This document shows positions 1 through 8,510 of a stretch of 64,000 nt of DNA, piece by piece. The stretch is from Gammaproteobacteria bacterium (GTDB taxonomy: Bacteria; Pseudomonadota; Gammaproteobacteria; Pseudomonadales; Azotimanducaceae), in contig JAPOXV010000018.1 in NCBI GenBank assembly GCA_026706935.1, forward strand, positions 682,001-746,000, written 5' to 3'. Within the stretch, counting starts at the first letter, position 1. The number at the start of each line of letters is the position of its first letter. The notes under the pieces were generated by a model that was not told the origin of the DNA, did not search any database, and saw only the letters and a list, made by a program, of their open reading frames with translations. The position numbers were made by a program, and so were the translations under genes.

Positions 1-915
1 GACATTCTTGGCGCTCTGACCAAGTACATCGAGCACGGCTGCGGTCGCACACAGCGTTGCTGCACGATGTTCACCGCCTCCCGGAATCACTACCCTCTCC
101 TGAAGCGTAGAAAGCTGAACTTGGTCAATATCGTCCATTTCGTAGCGATAGTCTGCGTCCGCATTCTGACCATAGGTTCGTAGGTCAAGCTCCGGGAATC
201 GCGCTTTAGCGGGTTCTTCGAGAATCTCATCCACAATCAAACAGCCACCCGGTGCAACTCCCTCACCGATTGAGAGTTTCTCCTCCTGCAAGGCATCAAA
301 ATTCGAGAAGTTGCCGATATGTGCGTTGAGGACATTCAATACGACCGCAACATGGGGACGGGTCAGTTTCGATAGGGGCGCAATTTCGCCTGGATGGTTC
401 GTACCAATCTCAAATACTGCTAGCGACGCATCTCGTGATGTACGCGCCATGCTCAGCGGCACACCGATATGGTTATTCAGACTCCCTTCACTTGTCGCGC
501 ATTCAAGTGCTTGAGAAAGGAAACTCTTCAACGTCGTTTTGCCACTACTGCCCGTAACCGCGATGACGTTGCCATTGATCTGATTGCGGCGATAGTGAGC
601 TAAATCCCACAGACCAGTGAGCGTGTCATCACAACGTAGTGTGGAAATGGTCGAAGTGTGAGTTCGGTGTGCTAGGACCCCACCTGCACCTTGCCGTACG
701 GCTGCGGCAATGTAGTCGTGTCCGTCACGACCTGAGTCCTCCAGCACGTTGAACTCCGGTCTTGCTTTGCCCGAAAGTGCAACAAACAGCTCATCCTTCT
801 CGATCGTTCTGGAGTCGATGCTGACCCCTTGGATTTCCGGTCCGTCGGATTGATCTAGCTCTAAGGCCTCGCACAATTCGGACCACGACCATAAAGTTGA
901 TTGTTCGATCGACAT
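1..915 (-). CDS. murF: UDP-N-acetylmuramoyl-tripeptide--D-alanyl-D-alanine ligase (MurF), 5' part
   Basis: Partial gene: the ATG is at 915-913 and the frame stays open through position 1, giving 305 codons; the C-terminus lies outside the window. MurF adds D-Ala-D-Ala to UDP-MurNAc-tripeptide in the cytoplasm, using ATP, in peptidoglycan synthesis. Visible are the N-terminal Mur domain (VSIDSRTIEKDELFVALSG, about residues 31-49), the ATP P-loop TGSSGKTT (121-128), and the central-domain stretches NNHIGVPLSMART and FEIGTNHPGEI typical of MurF rather than MurC, D or E. The gene is divergent from sppA across 165 bp, so it is the first gene of its unit in this direction and is not preceded by murE, as it would be in a standard dcw cluster. 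Family call is confident. Confidence 0.93.
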   Translation of the reverse strand, partial: MSIEQSTLWSWSELCEALELDQSDGPEIQGVSIDSRTIEKDELFVALSGKARPEFNVLEDSGRDGHDYIAAAVRQGAGGVLAHRTHTSTISTLRCDDTLTGLWDLAHYRRNQINGNVIAVTGSSGKTTLKSFLSQALECATSEGSLNNHIGVPLSMARTSRDASLAVFEIGTNHPGEIAPLSKLTRPHVAVVLNVLNAHIGNFSNFDALQEEKLSIGEGVAPGGCLIVDEILEEPAKARFPELDLRTYGQNADADYRYEMDDIDQVQLSTLQERVVIPGGGEHRAATLCATAAVLDVLGQSAKNV

Positions 916-990
916 ACTGACCTGAATGAATACGGCGCTACTAATCGCTTTGACATCAAGGGACCTTGAAATTATCAGTTCAGCGAAGGA

Positions 991-1031
991 ACCGGTACCA
1001 CCACTATCATAGATGCGCAATGAGTACCGGT
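991..1031. repeat. 8-bp perfect inverted repeat between murF and sppA
   Basis: ACCGGTAC (991-998) and GTACCGGT (1024-1031) are exact reverse complements separated by 25 nt, in the middle of the divergent murF/sppA spacer. The arms are themselves nearly palindromic. It could be a two-site operator or a cruciform; function is unknown. Confidence 0.5.
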
Positions 1032-1080
1032 CCGACTCCATGTTGGACGAGGCTCGCATATATCCAACTAGGTAAATCCA

Positions 1081-2907
1081 GTGAGTGAACCAAGCCAAGA
1101 ATCCCAACCGCAAACCTCACGTCGATTCGGGTTCTTTCGAGGAATCGGTCGAGGTATTACGCTTCTCCGAAACATCGTACTAAACGCCTTGTTTCTGATC
1201 ATTTTGTTGGGCGTATTGGTTGCGGTTTTTAGTGGGGACGGCGCTAAACCAGTACCAGACGAAGCCGTATTGGTGCTCAATCCAGCTGGCAACCTCGTCG
1301 AACAAACAACCTATGACGATCCGGTACTGGATTTGCTATTCGGATCCAACATGCCGATTGAGACGTCAATCAACGACCTCTTAAACGCGATCACTCACGC
1401 GGCTAATGACGAACGAATTCGACTCGTCATTTTGGATTTTTCGAGATTGTTCGATGTGGATATGGCTGAATCCGAACGGATTCAGAGCGCGCTAAGTGAG
1501 TTGAGCGGCTTTGGAATAGAGATCTGGGCTCATGCGACCTCATATACGCAAGGCACCTACATGCTGTCGATGCAAGCTGACCGCATTCTGATGGATCCCA
1601 TGGGAGATCTTGTATTCAGTGGCGTGACCTCGTCAACAAGGTATTACAAGGACTTGCTCGACAAGCTCAAAATCAACGTAGATGTCTATGCAGAAGGGGA
1701 GTTCAAGACAGCGGTCGAACCCTTCACTCGCAACGACATGTCAGATGCCGCGCAGACGGTTAATACGGCACTTGTCGATTCTCTCTGGACTCGTATGAAG
1801 AAACGCATCTCGTCAAAGCGAAACCTTGATGAGAACCAATTCGATGAATACGCCAGCTCGTTGCATGAGCTCGTCGTCAACGATGAGATCGGATTTGCAG
1901 ATCTCGCGGTCCAGTTCGGCTTCGTAGACGCTCTCGTTACCAAACCTGAACTCGATGACGAGTATCACGAACGAATAGGTCCTTCGTTAAAACCCATCAC
2001 GTTCAACGACTACCTCCCGCATGTTCCGAACGGACGTCAGATAGGTAAACCAAAGATTGGTGTGGTCGTCGTTCAGGGCGAGATTCTGGGCATCCAAACT
2101 CAGGTCACCGGACAGTCGAGTTCTTGGGTCAGGCAAATTGAGAAGGTTCAGAAGGACCAGAGTTATCGTGCGTTGGTGTTGCGCGTGAATTCACCAGGCG
2201 GCAGCGTCATCGCTTCCGAGGACATTCGCCGAGCATTAGTTGATTTCAAGAAAACAGATCGTCCGCTAGTCGCATCGTTCGGCGGAACTGCAGCATCCGG
2301 CGGCTATTGGATTGCACTCCCTGCCGATCAAATCTATGCGACGCCGACTACACTCACTGGATCGGTAGGCGTATTCGGACTTTATCCCAATGTCGATGAT
2401 GCCCTAGCGGAAATCGGTGTCACACATGACGTCATCCGAACGACGCCGTATGGTTTGGCATCAAGTCTCATGATAAGGCCAACCGACGAGACGCATGGTC
2501 TCAGAACATTGATGGTGAAACGCTATTACGACCAATTTGTCGATCTCGTCGCTGATGCTCGGGATAAACCTGTCGAGTACATTGAGAAACTTGCTCAAGG
2601 TCGCGTATGGCTCGGTACTGAAGCACTCAGGTCGGGTTTGATCGATCAAATCGGAGAAATCGAAGCAGCGATCTCCAAAGCGGCCGAGCTCGCAGGCGTC
2701 ACTGAATATGACGTCGAGTACCTTCAGCAGTCTGCGGGTCTCATTTCACCTTTGGACAGCTTCGCAGAAAGGGTTCGTACAAAAATTGCTGAGAATCTAC
2801 TTCCTATCAACTCAATAGGTCGTTACCTAACGCGCGAGATCAAGTACCTGCGTGATCCTTCGAATGTGTACGCTAGATGTGCGGACTGTAGTGTCGTCGT
2901 TCAGTGA
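1081..2907 (+). CDS. sppA: Signal peptide peptidase SppA, 67 kDa type
   Basis: Inner-membrane protease that cuts residual signal peptides after leader peptidase. The 608-residue length and the tandem two-domain architecture match the Gram-negative 67K form. A basic N-terminus is followed by one membrane segment at about residues 29-50. The catalytic Lys sits in GEFKTAVEPF (Lys209, same numbering as E. coli). The nucleophile Ser lies in TAASGGYW (Ser406), with SPGGSV upstream forming the oxyanion region. The start is GTG at 1081; no better start lies upstream in frame. It has no obvious operon partner: the next gene on this strand is more than 500 bp away. Confidence 0.95.
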   Translation: MSEPSQESQPQTSRRFGFFRGIGRGITLLRNIVLNALFLIILLGVLVAVFSGDGAKPVPDEAVLVLNPAGNLVEQTTYDDPVLDLLFGSNMPIETSINDLLNAITHAANDERIRLVILDFSRLFDVDMAESERIQSALSELSGFGIEIWAHATSYTQGTYMLSMQADRILMDPMGDLVFSGVTSSTRYYKDLLDKLKINVDVYAEGEFKTAVEPFTRNDMSDAAQTVNTALVDSLWTRMKKRISSKRNLDENQFDEYASSLHELVVNDEIGFADLAVQFGFVDALVTKPELDDEYHERIGPSLKPITFNDYLPHVPNGRQIGKPKIGVVVVQGEILGIQTQVTGQSSSWVRQIEKVQKDQSYRALVLRVNSPGGSVIASEDIRRALVDFKKTDRPLVASFGGTAASGGYWIALPADQIYATPTTLTGSVGVFGLYPNVDDALAEIGVTHDVIRTTPYGLASSLMIRPTDETHGLRTLMVKRYYDQFVDLVADARDKPVEYIEKLAQGRVWLGTEALRSGLIDQIGEIEAAISKAAELAGVTEYDVEYLQQSAGLISPLDSFAERVRTKIAENLLPINSIGRYLTREIKYLRDPSNVYARCADCSVVVQ

Positions 2908-3063
2908 AAATGAGTGTATTCTGCATCGGATGAAATACAACGCGGGCTTGTGTACCCGAACCACGATCACTAGGTCAGCGACTCCGTGTACGTCGAGATG
3001 TTTATCGAGCCTATAAGAAACACACAGTCTGAGCCACCGTATCACCTACGCCTATCAAAAAAA

Positions 3064-3300
3064 TCAACGGTCTCGGTCTTCACGGATGAGGTCAGCGCTA
3101 TCGGTACGTTGACTACTCGCCGTAGATTCTGCGACGCGCTTCGCGTGCTCGCGAAAGCATTTCAGGCGCGAACGTCGACTTATTGAAGCGGTAAGTAGGA
3201 ATCGGATTTCCTCATCGAAAGTTCGGGGATTTCTTTTCGCCTGAGATTTGAGATCTGAAATCACATCGTCGTCCAGATTGCTAATACAAATGGTGCCCAC
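3064..3300 (-). CDS. FitA/VapB-like ribbon-helix-helix antitoxin, orphan
   Basis: 78 residues starting at GTG 3300, preceded by an AGGGG Shine-Dalgarno stretch. The N-terminus TICISNLDDDVISDLKSQA followed by PRTFDEEIRFLL is the Arc-type ribbon-helix-helix pattern of FitA/VapB antitoxins: a beta strand that dimerises and binds DNA, then two helices. The C-terminus is basic and serine-rich. In this family the antitoxin gene normally overlaps or abuts a PIN-domain toxin (FitB/VapC) downstream. The 156 nt downstream on this strand encode no PIN start and contain several stops. It may be a lone transcriptional regulator or the relic of a toxin-antitoxin pair. Confidence 0.65.
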   Translation of the reverse strand: MGTICISNLDDDVISDLKSQAKRNPRTFDEEIRFLLTASISRRSRLKCFREHAKRVAESTASSQRTDSADLIREDRDR

Positions 3301-3488
3301 GTCCTACCCCTACCACACTATGTACACAACGTTAAGCAGTAATCGTTCATTCCACAAAAGAAATCGAAGTGAGCTGCTTGTTAATCCATGAGCTCAAGCT
3401 CCCGGGGAACGACCTAGAATTGACTCGATTTTTCGAAATGCTAACCTCAGTGTCGAAACAACACAAAACGAAAAACTGCGTCGAGGAC

Positions 3489-4034
3489 ATGGATTTGCTT
3501 GAGCGACGCCGCTTTCTGCGAGGCTTATGTCCATGTCGAACAAACAGCGCTGACAATGTCCATGGGTGGAAAGAGCTATTCACGCAAGCCCGATTTGGAT
3601 CGATTTCTGAACGGAAGGCAGCAGCACACTCAATTGGGACGTTGCTCGAGAAAGCTCAACGGGTAGAACAGTACCGCGAGCTGCTTGTTCAGCTGAAAGA
3701 TGACCTTGATGCTCTTATGCAAGACCCACGAGCAGCAAGTCAAGTACTCGGTGTAATGAAGAAACACGGACACGCCCATAAAGGCGCCGCTCGAAAGAAC
3801 TACCGACGCGCATATGCGGTCTTTTCCATACAGACGCCAGATGAAATTGCAACGTGGCTCAATCGCCGTCTCAAACTGAAAGCGCAACAAAGCGTTACAA
3901 CGGGATCAAACGTTGTTAAACGACTTGCCAAATGGCTTGAGCATCGTGTCGCGTTTCAGCCGAATCGTTCGACGTCAGAAGGCGAGATCTTGGACCGAGT
4001 ACGCCAATTGCAACCGAGTCTATTCAGTCAATAG
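3489..4034 (+). CDS. Conserved hypothetical protein with CPCR motif
   Basis: I do not recognise a named function. From ATG 3489 the product is 181 residues; an in-frame GTG at 3369 would add 40 residues that look unlike the rest, so ATG is preferred. It begins LLERRRFLRGLCPCR, is rich in charged helices (AHSIGTLLEKAQ, LKDDLDALMQDP), and has a basic middle (KKHGHAHKGAARKNYRRA). The C-P-C pair could bind a metal. The amphipathic helices suggest a HEAT-like or other all-helical fold, but that is inference. It is flanked by an orphan antitoxin and a convergent dioxygenase gene, so context gives no job. Codon use resembles its neighbours, which supports a real gene. Confidence 0.6.
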   Translation: MDLLERRRFLRGLCPCRTNSADNVHGWKELFTQARFGSISERKAAAHSIGTLLEKAQRVEQYRELLVQLKDDLDALMQDPRAASQVLGVMKKHGHAHKGAARKNYRRAYAVFSIQTPDEIATWLNRRLKLKAQQSVTTGSNVVKRLAKWLEHRVAFQPNRSTSEGEILDRVRQLQPSLFSQ

Positions 4035-4052
4035 CAGACCTACAGTTGAGCT

Positions 4053-4068
4053 GACGTCATTTGACGTC
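4053..4068. repeat. Short palindrome between convergent genes
   Basis: GACGTCATTTGACGTC is an inverted repeat (GACGTCA/TGACGTC around two T) in the 47-bp gap between two converging genes. It may help end transcription, but no T-tract follows on either strand. Confidence 0.35.
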
Positions 4069-4081
4069 TAACTTGCACAGC

Positions 4082-4894
4082 CTATTTCTTGAAATACAAA
4101 AAGCACTTCGCCGCTAGACGAACATAAGACCGTTCGTTAGAGGTAGGTGCATGCAATAGTGAGCCGTCCAGTATGAAGACATCGCCCTTACTGCCGATCA
4201 TTTCAAGTAGCTGAAGTTCGATCCCGTCGACGTTACACCGTTCACCTACCACGGCACCCTGTGCCTCTTCTCTTCGATCCCAAAGCCTTTCAAGAACCGT
4301 CGATTTTCGACTAAGTTGCTTCATGATCGCGCTTGCGTGTTGAGGAGCGACTACTTCGTCGAGTCGATGCGAAGCCGATAGGAACACGAGATTTCCGCCA
4401 CCCGCTTGGACATCGTTTAGAAGAACAAATCCGAGATATGCGCGTGTTTTGCCAGTGCCGTCACCGCTGAAGTCGTTGTGCCACATAGCCCATGGGACAC
4501 GCCATCGATTTACGTCTTGATTCGCATTTGGAAACGTCATGTAGAGGATCTTTTCTTGTCCGACACGCAGCTTCGGATTGATAAGTGTTGCTATATCCCG
4601 CTCAAACTTCTCTGAGAACAATGGCGACAATCCTTCTTCATAGTCGCGGATCGCCCGAAATACCGGACCTCTTTGAGGTCTGCCAACAGGCCACGACGCC
4701 GTTCTATTCCGATACACGTCAACCAATTCCAGATAGTTCCAAACGTCTGTAGAGACGTTTTCTGCGGTTTCGCGATGGATAGCTTGCTTCAGATACGCGA
4801 AACCGTTCGTCTTTAATTGATCGCGAACGTGTTCCCTTGCATGCCCCGATTCGAAATCAAAATCGAAAGGCGCTAGCTCGCTTTCGGGTTTCAC
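4082..4894 (-). CDS. Phytanoyl-CoA dioxygenase (PhyH)-like Fe(II)/2-oxoglutarate oxygenase
   Basis: 270 residues, starting at GTG 4894; a stop codon three codons upstream in the same frame and no nearby internal ATG fix this start. The facial triad is visible as His139-x-Asp141 in WHNDFSGDG and His248 in DGSLLHAPTSNERSYVR, with Arg259 positioned to bind 2-oxoglutarate. Such enzymes hydroxylate small molecules or acyl-CoAs; the substrate cannot be told from sequence. It lies 31 bp downstream of an alanine symporter gene and is probably co-transcribed with it and gor. It is a different subtype from the PhyH-HEAT protein at 15.9 kb. Confidence 0.8.
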   Translation of the reverse strand: MKPESELAPFDFDFESGHAREHVRDQLKTNGFAYLKQAIHRETAENVSTDVWNYLELVDVYRNRTASWPVGRPQRGPVFRAIRDYEEGLSPLFSEKFERDIATLINPKLRVGQEKILYMTFPNANQDVNRWRVPWAMWHNDFSGDGTGKTRAYLGFVLLNDVQAGGGNLVFLSASHRLDEVVAPQHASAIMKQLSRKSTVLERLWDRREEAQGAVVGERCNVDGIELQLLEMIGSKGDVFILDGSLLHAPTSNERSYVRLAAKCFLYFKK

Positions 4895-4925
4895 AATCGA
4901 ATCAGTAACCGCTGTATTGGCATAG

Positions 4926-6605
4926 CTAAGCCGCTTTCTGTCCTTCCTGTTTCATGAAGCCGTTCACGGTGGACTTCATCTCGCGACTTAACATCGTGAT
5001 ACCAAACAGATTGGGGAGCGCCATCAGTACCACGAACACAGCCGCAATCTTCCAGATCAACGTTGTATCCATCGTTGCGCCCACTAAGAACGCGATGCAG
5101 TAGATCACCTTGTATGGGGTCAGCGCCTTCGGTCCAAATAGGTACAAGATCGCGCGATCGCCGTAGTAGCTCCATGCAAGGGCAGTTGAAAACGCGAACA
5201 ACACCAACGACACCGTCACGGCATACTGTCCCGTGTCACCGAATATACCGCGCTTGAATGCCTCGACTGTGAGATTAACCGAATGGATGAGCGACGTGCC
5301 GTGTAGCTCAACATCGCTAACGATTTCTCCTGCTTCGATAGCAAGTGATCCAGAAAACAGTTCACCATCCGCTCGCACCGTGATTTCTTCAGCGACTGAA
5401 CGATTGTGAATGATCGTGAATCCTGAATCGACGATCGCGCCATTCACCACCGTCAGTTCACCAGTTAGGGGTGTGATTGGATCATTAGCTGGTGGCGTTC
5501 GACCGAGATGCGCGCTCAGCATTTCGACATGAGCCTCGTTTTCGTCGCTATACAACCCAGCAACGACCTCTGTATTTCCTAATCCGAAGTCGTTTGGGAA
5601 TTTGTCTGCCCATGCGCCTGACGAGAGGATCACCAAACCAGTAATCGTGCAAATTACCAAGGTATCGATAAACGGTTCAAGCAACGAGACTAAACCTTCA
5701 GGCACCGGATCATCGGCTTTCGCGCTTGCATGCGCGATAGGCGCACTACCCTGACCCGCTTCGTTTGAGAATATCCCGCGGTTAACGCCGTGAGTGAACG
5801 CGTACGCAAAGCTTGCACCTAGAAAACCGCCAAGTGCAGCACTCCCTGAGAAAATACTGCCGAAGATGCTGACCACCGATGGCCAGATATTCTCCGCATT
5901 GACGACGATGACACCGACAGCGCCAATCAGATAGAACGCTGCCATGAACGGTACGATTTTGGACGTGACGGCTGCGATTCGCTTGATACCGCCGATCACA
6001 ACCAAACCCAGCAATACGGCAAGCACGGCGCCGCTCACCCACGTAGGTATACCGAACGATGAATCAAGACCTTGCGCGAGATTGTTGCTCTGCGGTAAGC
6101 ACCCGGTACCAATCGCGCTCAATAATGTTGCGATCGCAAAGATGACTGCCAACCACTTCATGTTGAGGCGTTTTTCCATGTAATACATCGGACCGCCTGT
6201 AACTTCACCCTTGTCGTCGAACTCACGATACTTATGGGAAAGCGTGACCTCAACGAACTTTGTGGTCATGCCGACGAACGCGGTTACCCACATCCAGAAC
6301 AACGCGGCTGGACCACCTAAGAAGAGCGCGAATGCGACACCACCGATGTTGCCGGTACCGACGGTACCCGACAGTGCTGTTGTCAGTGCTCGGAAGTGGG
6401 TCGTATCGCCTGGAGCATTCGGGTCGCCTTCTTTTCCGAAGAGGAACCGCCATGCCCGATTGAAGTAGCGAAATTGTGGAAGACCCAAGTAAATGGTGAA
6501 CCACACACCGACGCCGACGAGCGCATAAGGGAACCAAATCGAGGATCCTAGCCAACTATCTAAGAGCCCGAGAAACCCCTCAAAAGCCTCGATTACGTCT
6601 GTCAT
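4926..6605 (-). CDS. Alanine/glycine:cation symporter (AGCS family)
   Basis: Inner-membrane Na+-coupled importer of alanine or glycine. About ten hydrophobic segments are visible, with family motifs GTVGTGNIGGVAFALFLGGP (about residues 80-99), GGPMYYMEKRL and FSNEAGQGSAPIAHA. At 559 residues it is about 100 longer than the usual 440-480. The excess is a polar, beta-rich insertion at about residues 342-450, between the segment after LVILSSGAW and the late membrane segments. The insertion reads in frame with normal codon use, so it is not a frameshift. AAAGGAC precedes the ATG. The gene follows gor by 12 bp and precedes a PhyH gene. Confidence 0.9.
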   Translation of the reverse strand: MTDVIEAFEGFLGLLDSWLGSSIWFPYALVGVGVWFTIYLGLPQFRYFNRAWRFLFGKEGDPNAPGDTTHFRALTTALSGTVGTGNIGGVAFALFLGGPAALFWMWVTAFVGMTTKFVEVTLSHKYREFDDKGEVTGGPMYYMEKRLNMKWLAVIFAIATLLSAIGTGCLPQSNNLAQGLDSSFGIPTWVSGAVLAVLLGLVVIGGIKRIAAVTSKIVPFMAAFYLIGAVGVIVVNAENIWPSVVSIFGSIFSGSAALGGFLGASFAYAFTHGVNRGIFSNEAGQGSAPIAHASAKADDPVPEGLVSLLEPFIDTLVICTITGLVILSSGAWADKFPNDFGLGNTEVVAGLYSDENEAHVEMLSAHLGRTPPANDPITPLTGELTVVNGAIVDSGFTIIHNRSVAEEITVRADGELFSGSLAIEAGEIVSDVELHGTSLIHSVNLTVEAFKRGIFGDTGQYAVTVSLVLFAFSTALAWSYYGDRAILYLFGPKALTPYKVIYCIAFLVGATMDTTLIWKIAAVFVVLMALPNLFGITMLSREMKSTVNGFMKQEGQKAA

Positions 6606-6617
6606 CGCGGTTGTCCT

Positions 6618-7967
6618 TTAACGTGACCGTTCACGCATGGTGACGAACTCTTCAGCCGCGGTTGGGTGTATTCCAATCGTCGCATCAAAGTCAGCTTTCG
6701 TCGCACCTGCTTTGATAGCTACGGCTAAGCCTTGAATGATCTCCCCTGCTTCTGGTCCGACCATGTGTGCTGCCACTACGCGATCGGTGTCGCCATCTAC
6801 AAGGAGTTTCATGTAGGTTCGTTCCTGATTGTCCGACATTGTGAGTTTCAATGGTCGGAATGACGACTCGTAGACATGCAAATCGTCGTACGTCCGTTGC
6901 GCAACCGTTTCAGTGGGTCCCACTGTGCCAATATTGGGCTGACAGAAAACGGACGTCGGAATATCTTCGTAAGTCACTTGTCTGGACTCGCCACCGAAAA
7001 GGTTGTACGCGATGCACATGCCTTCCGCGATCGCCACAGGCGTCAACTGCATCCGATCGATCACGTCGCCGATCGCGTAGATATTCGGTACGTTCGTCTG
7101 GTAGTTTGAGTCTACACGAATGGCACTGCTCCTATCGACTCGCACGCCCACACTCTCTAGACCGCATGACGAAGAGAGTGGACGGCGTCCTGTTGCGTAC
7201 AAGATTTCGTCCGCGACGACATCTGTACCGTCGGTCAGATGCGCAACCTTACCCTCATTCGTCACGACCACCTCGTCTACGACTGCATCGAAGCGAACGT
7301 CAACCCCTTTTTCTATCAGTTGATCGCGCACAAACTCGCGCACTGAATCGTCGAATCCACGTAAAAAAAGCGGTCCGCGATAAAGGAGCGTCGTATCTAC
7401 GCCTAATCCCTGATAAATCCCTGCAAATTCGACGGCGATGTAACCGCCTCCGACAACGATCACCCGTTCCGGTAGCGTCTCAAAGAAAAACGCGTCATTG
7501 GACGTTTGAACGTGCTCATTTCCTGGAAAAGCAGGAATGGAGGGCCACGAACCCGTCGCAACCAGTATCTTGTCCGAAGTAACCTGGTGATCGCCTACCC
7601 GAATCGAATGAGCGTCGACAAGCTCGGCGTGCGTTTCATAGATCGCTGCACCTGGCGACTCGAGTAGGTTCTTATAGATCCCGTTCAGTCGGGAAATCTC
7701 ACGGTCCTTATTCTCGAGGAGTGTCGACCACTCAAAATCGGTGTCACCAATCTGCCAACCATATGCGGCGGACTCCTCAAAGTCCTCGCTAAAGTGACTG
7801 CCGTATACAAAGAGCTTCTTCGGTATGCAGCCTACATTGACACACGTACCACCCAGATAACGTTCCTCAGCAATCGCAACTTTCGCGCCAAGATTCGCTG
7901 ACATGCGCGCCGCACGTACCCCACCCGATCCGGCACCAATAACGAAAAGGTCGTAGTCGTATTTCAC
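6618..7967 (-). CDS. gor: Glutathione-disulfide reductase
   Basis: NADPH-dependent reduction of oxidised glutathione in the cytoplasm. 449 residues, normal for the family. In order: FAD-binding GAGSGGVRAA, redox disulfide in GGTCVNVGCIPKK (about residues 39-51), NADPH-binding VVGGGYIAVEFA, second FAD motif YAIGDV, and the catalytic His-Glu pair in HPTAAEEFVTM close to the C-terminus. The redox motif and the TAAEEFVTM ending separate it from lipoamide and mercuric reductases. It heads a leftward unit with the AGCS symporter and PhyH genes and shares a 54-bp divergent spacer with fdsG. Confidence 0.94.
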   Translation of the reverse strand: MKYDYDLFVIGAGSGGVRAARMSANLGAKVAIAEERYLGGTCVNVGCIPKKLFVYGSHFSEDFEESAAYGWQIGDTDFEWSTLLENKDREISRLNGIYKNLLESPGAAIYETHAELVDAHSIRVGDHQVTSDKILVATGSWPSIPAFPGNEHVQTSNDAFFFETLPERVIVVGGGYIAVEFAGIYQGLGVDTTLLYRGPLFLRGFDDSVREFVRDQLIEKGVDVRFDAVVDEVVVTNEGKVAHLTDGTDVVADEILYATGRRPLSSSCGLESVGVRVDRSSAIRVDSNYQTNVPNIYAIGDVIDRMQLTPVAIAEGMCIAYNLFGGESRQVTYEDIPTSVFCQPNIGTVGPTETVAQRTYDDLHVYESSFRPLKLTMSDNQERTYMKLLVDGDTDRVVAAHMVGPEAGEIIQGLAVAIKAGATKADFDATIGIHPTAAEEFVTMRERSR

Positions 7968-8021
7968 GTTGCAGTAATAGTAAAAAATCTCCTAAAGACG
8001 CTCGAATCGCACATATTTCCT

Positions 8022-8510
8022 ATGGGCGAGCGACCATATAATCGACGCAACGCCGATTTCCACCCCTTTATGTCCGAGGCTGAAGTACGAGAGCTGCTAC
8101 AACCCTGTACGAACCTCGTTGGCGGAATTATTCACGCATGTCGCCGTCTGATGCAGGAGTTCGGCTATATCAGCGACGAGCAGAAGCGCATACTCGCCGA
8201 CATTTTCAATCTAAGCGTCGCCGAGGTCAGTGGGGTCATCAGTTTCTATCACGACTTCAAAACCACGCCGCAACCTCCGAATACATTACGCATCTGCACA
8301 GCCGAAGCATGCCAAGCGAATCGATCTCGAGACTTGATCAAGGCAGTTGAGGCACATTTAGGATCGTCGATTCCCTGCCAGACTGTCGACGGCATGACGA
8401 CGGTCAGCTTTGTCTACTGCCTGGGTCTATGTCCGAACGGTCCAGCTATCGAAATCAATGGCCAACTCGTGTCCAATGCGTCCACCGAGCAAGTGCTAAC
8501 ACACCTGTGA
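8022..8510 (+). CDS. fdsG: NAD-dependent formate dehydrogenase gamma subunit (NuoE-like)
   Basis: The 24-kDa/NuoE-type subunit carrying one [2Fe-2S] cluster of the soluble formate dehydrogenase. The four ligands are Cys92 and Cys97 (ICTAEACQAN) and Cys133 and Cys137 (VYCLGLCPNG), spaced as in NuoE. 162 residues, normal length. First gene of fdsG-fdsB-fdsA-fdhD-mobA; its stop overlaps the GTG of fdsB by 4 nt. No strong ribosome-binding site precedes ATG 8022; an internal ATG at residue 17 is the alternative start. The downstream Mo subunit separates this from a complex I nuoE. Confidence 0.92.
   Translation: MGERPYNRRNADFHPFMSEAEVRELLQPCTNLVGGIIHACRRLMQEFGYISDEQKRILADIFNLSVAEVSGVISFYHDFKTTPQPPNTLRICTAEACQANRSRDLIKAVEAHLGSSIPCQTVDGMTTVSFVYCLGLCPNGPAIEINGQLVSNASTEQVLTHL

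Noticed and set aside
2827-3045. Minus-strand frame downstream of the FitA-like antitoxin as a possible toxin
   Set aside because: No PIN-domain start (DTNVxxE-type) or acidic residues; it runs into sppA antisense.
6851-7582. Long open frame (243 codons) on the plus strand opposite gor
   Set aside because: Arg- and Ser-rich, no family resemblance, and it lies wholly antisense to a well-supported glutathione reductase.
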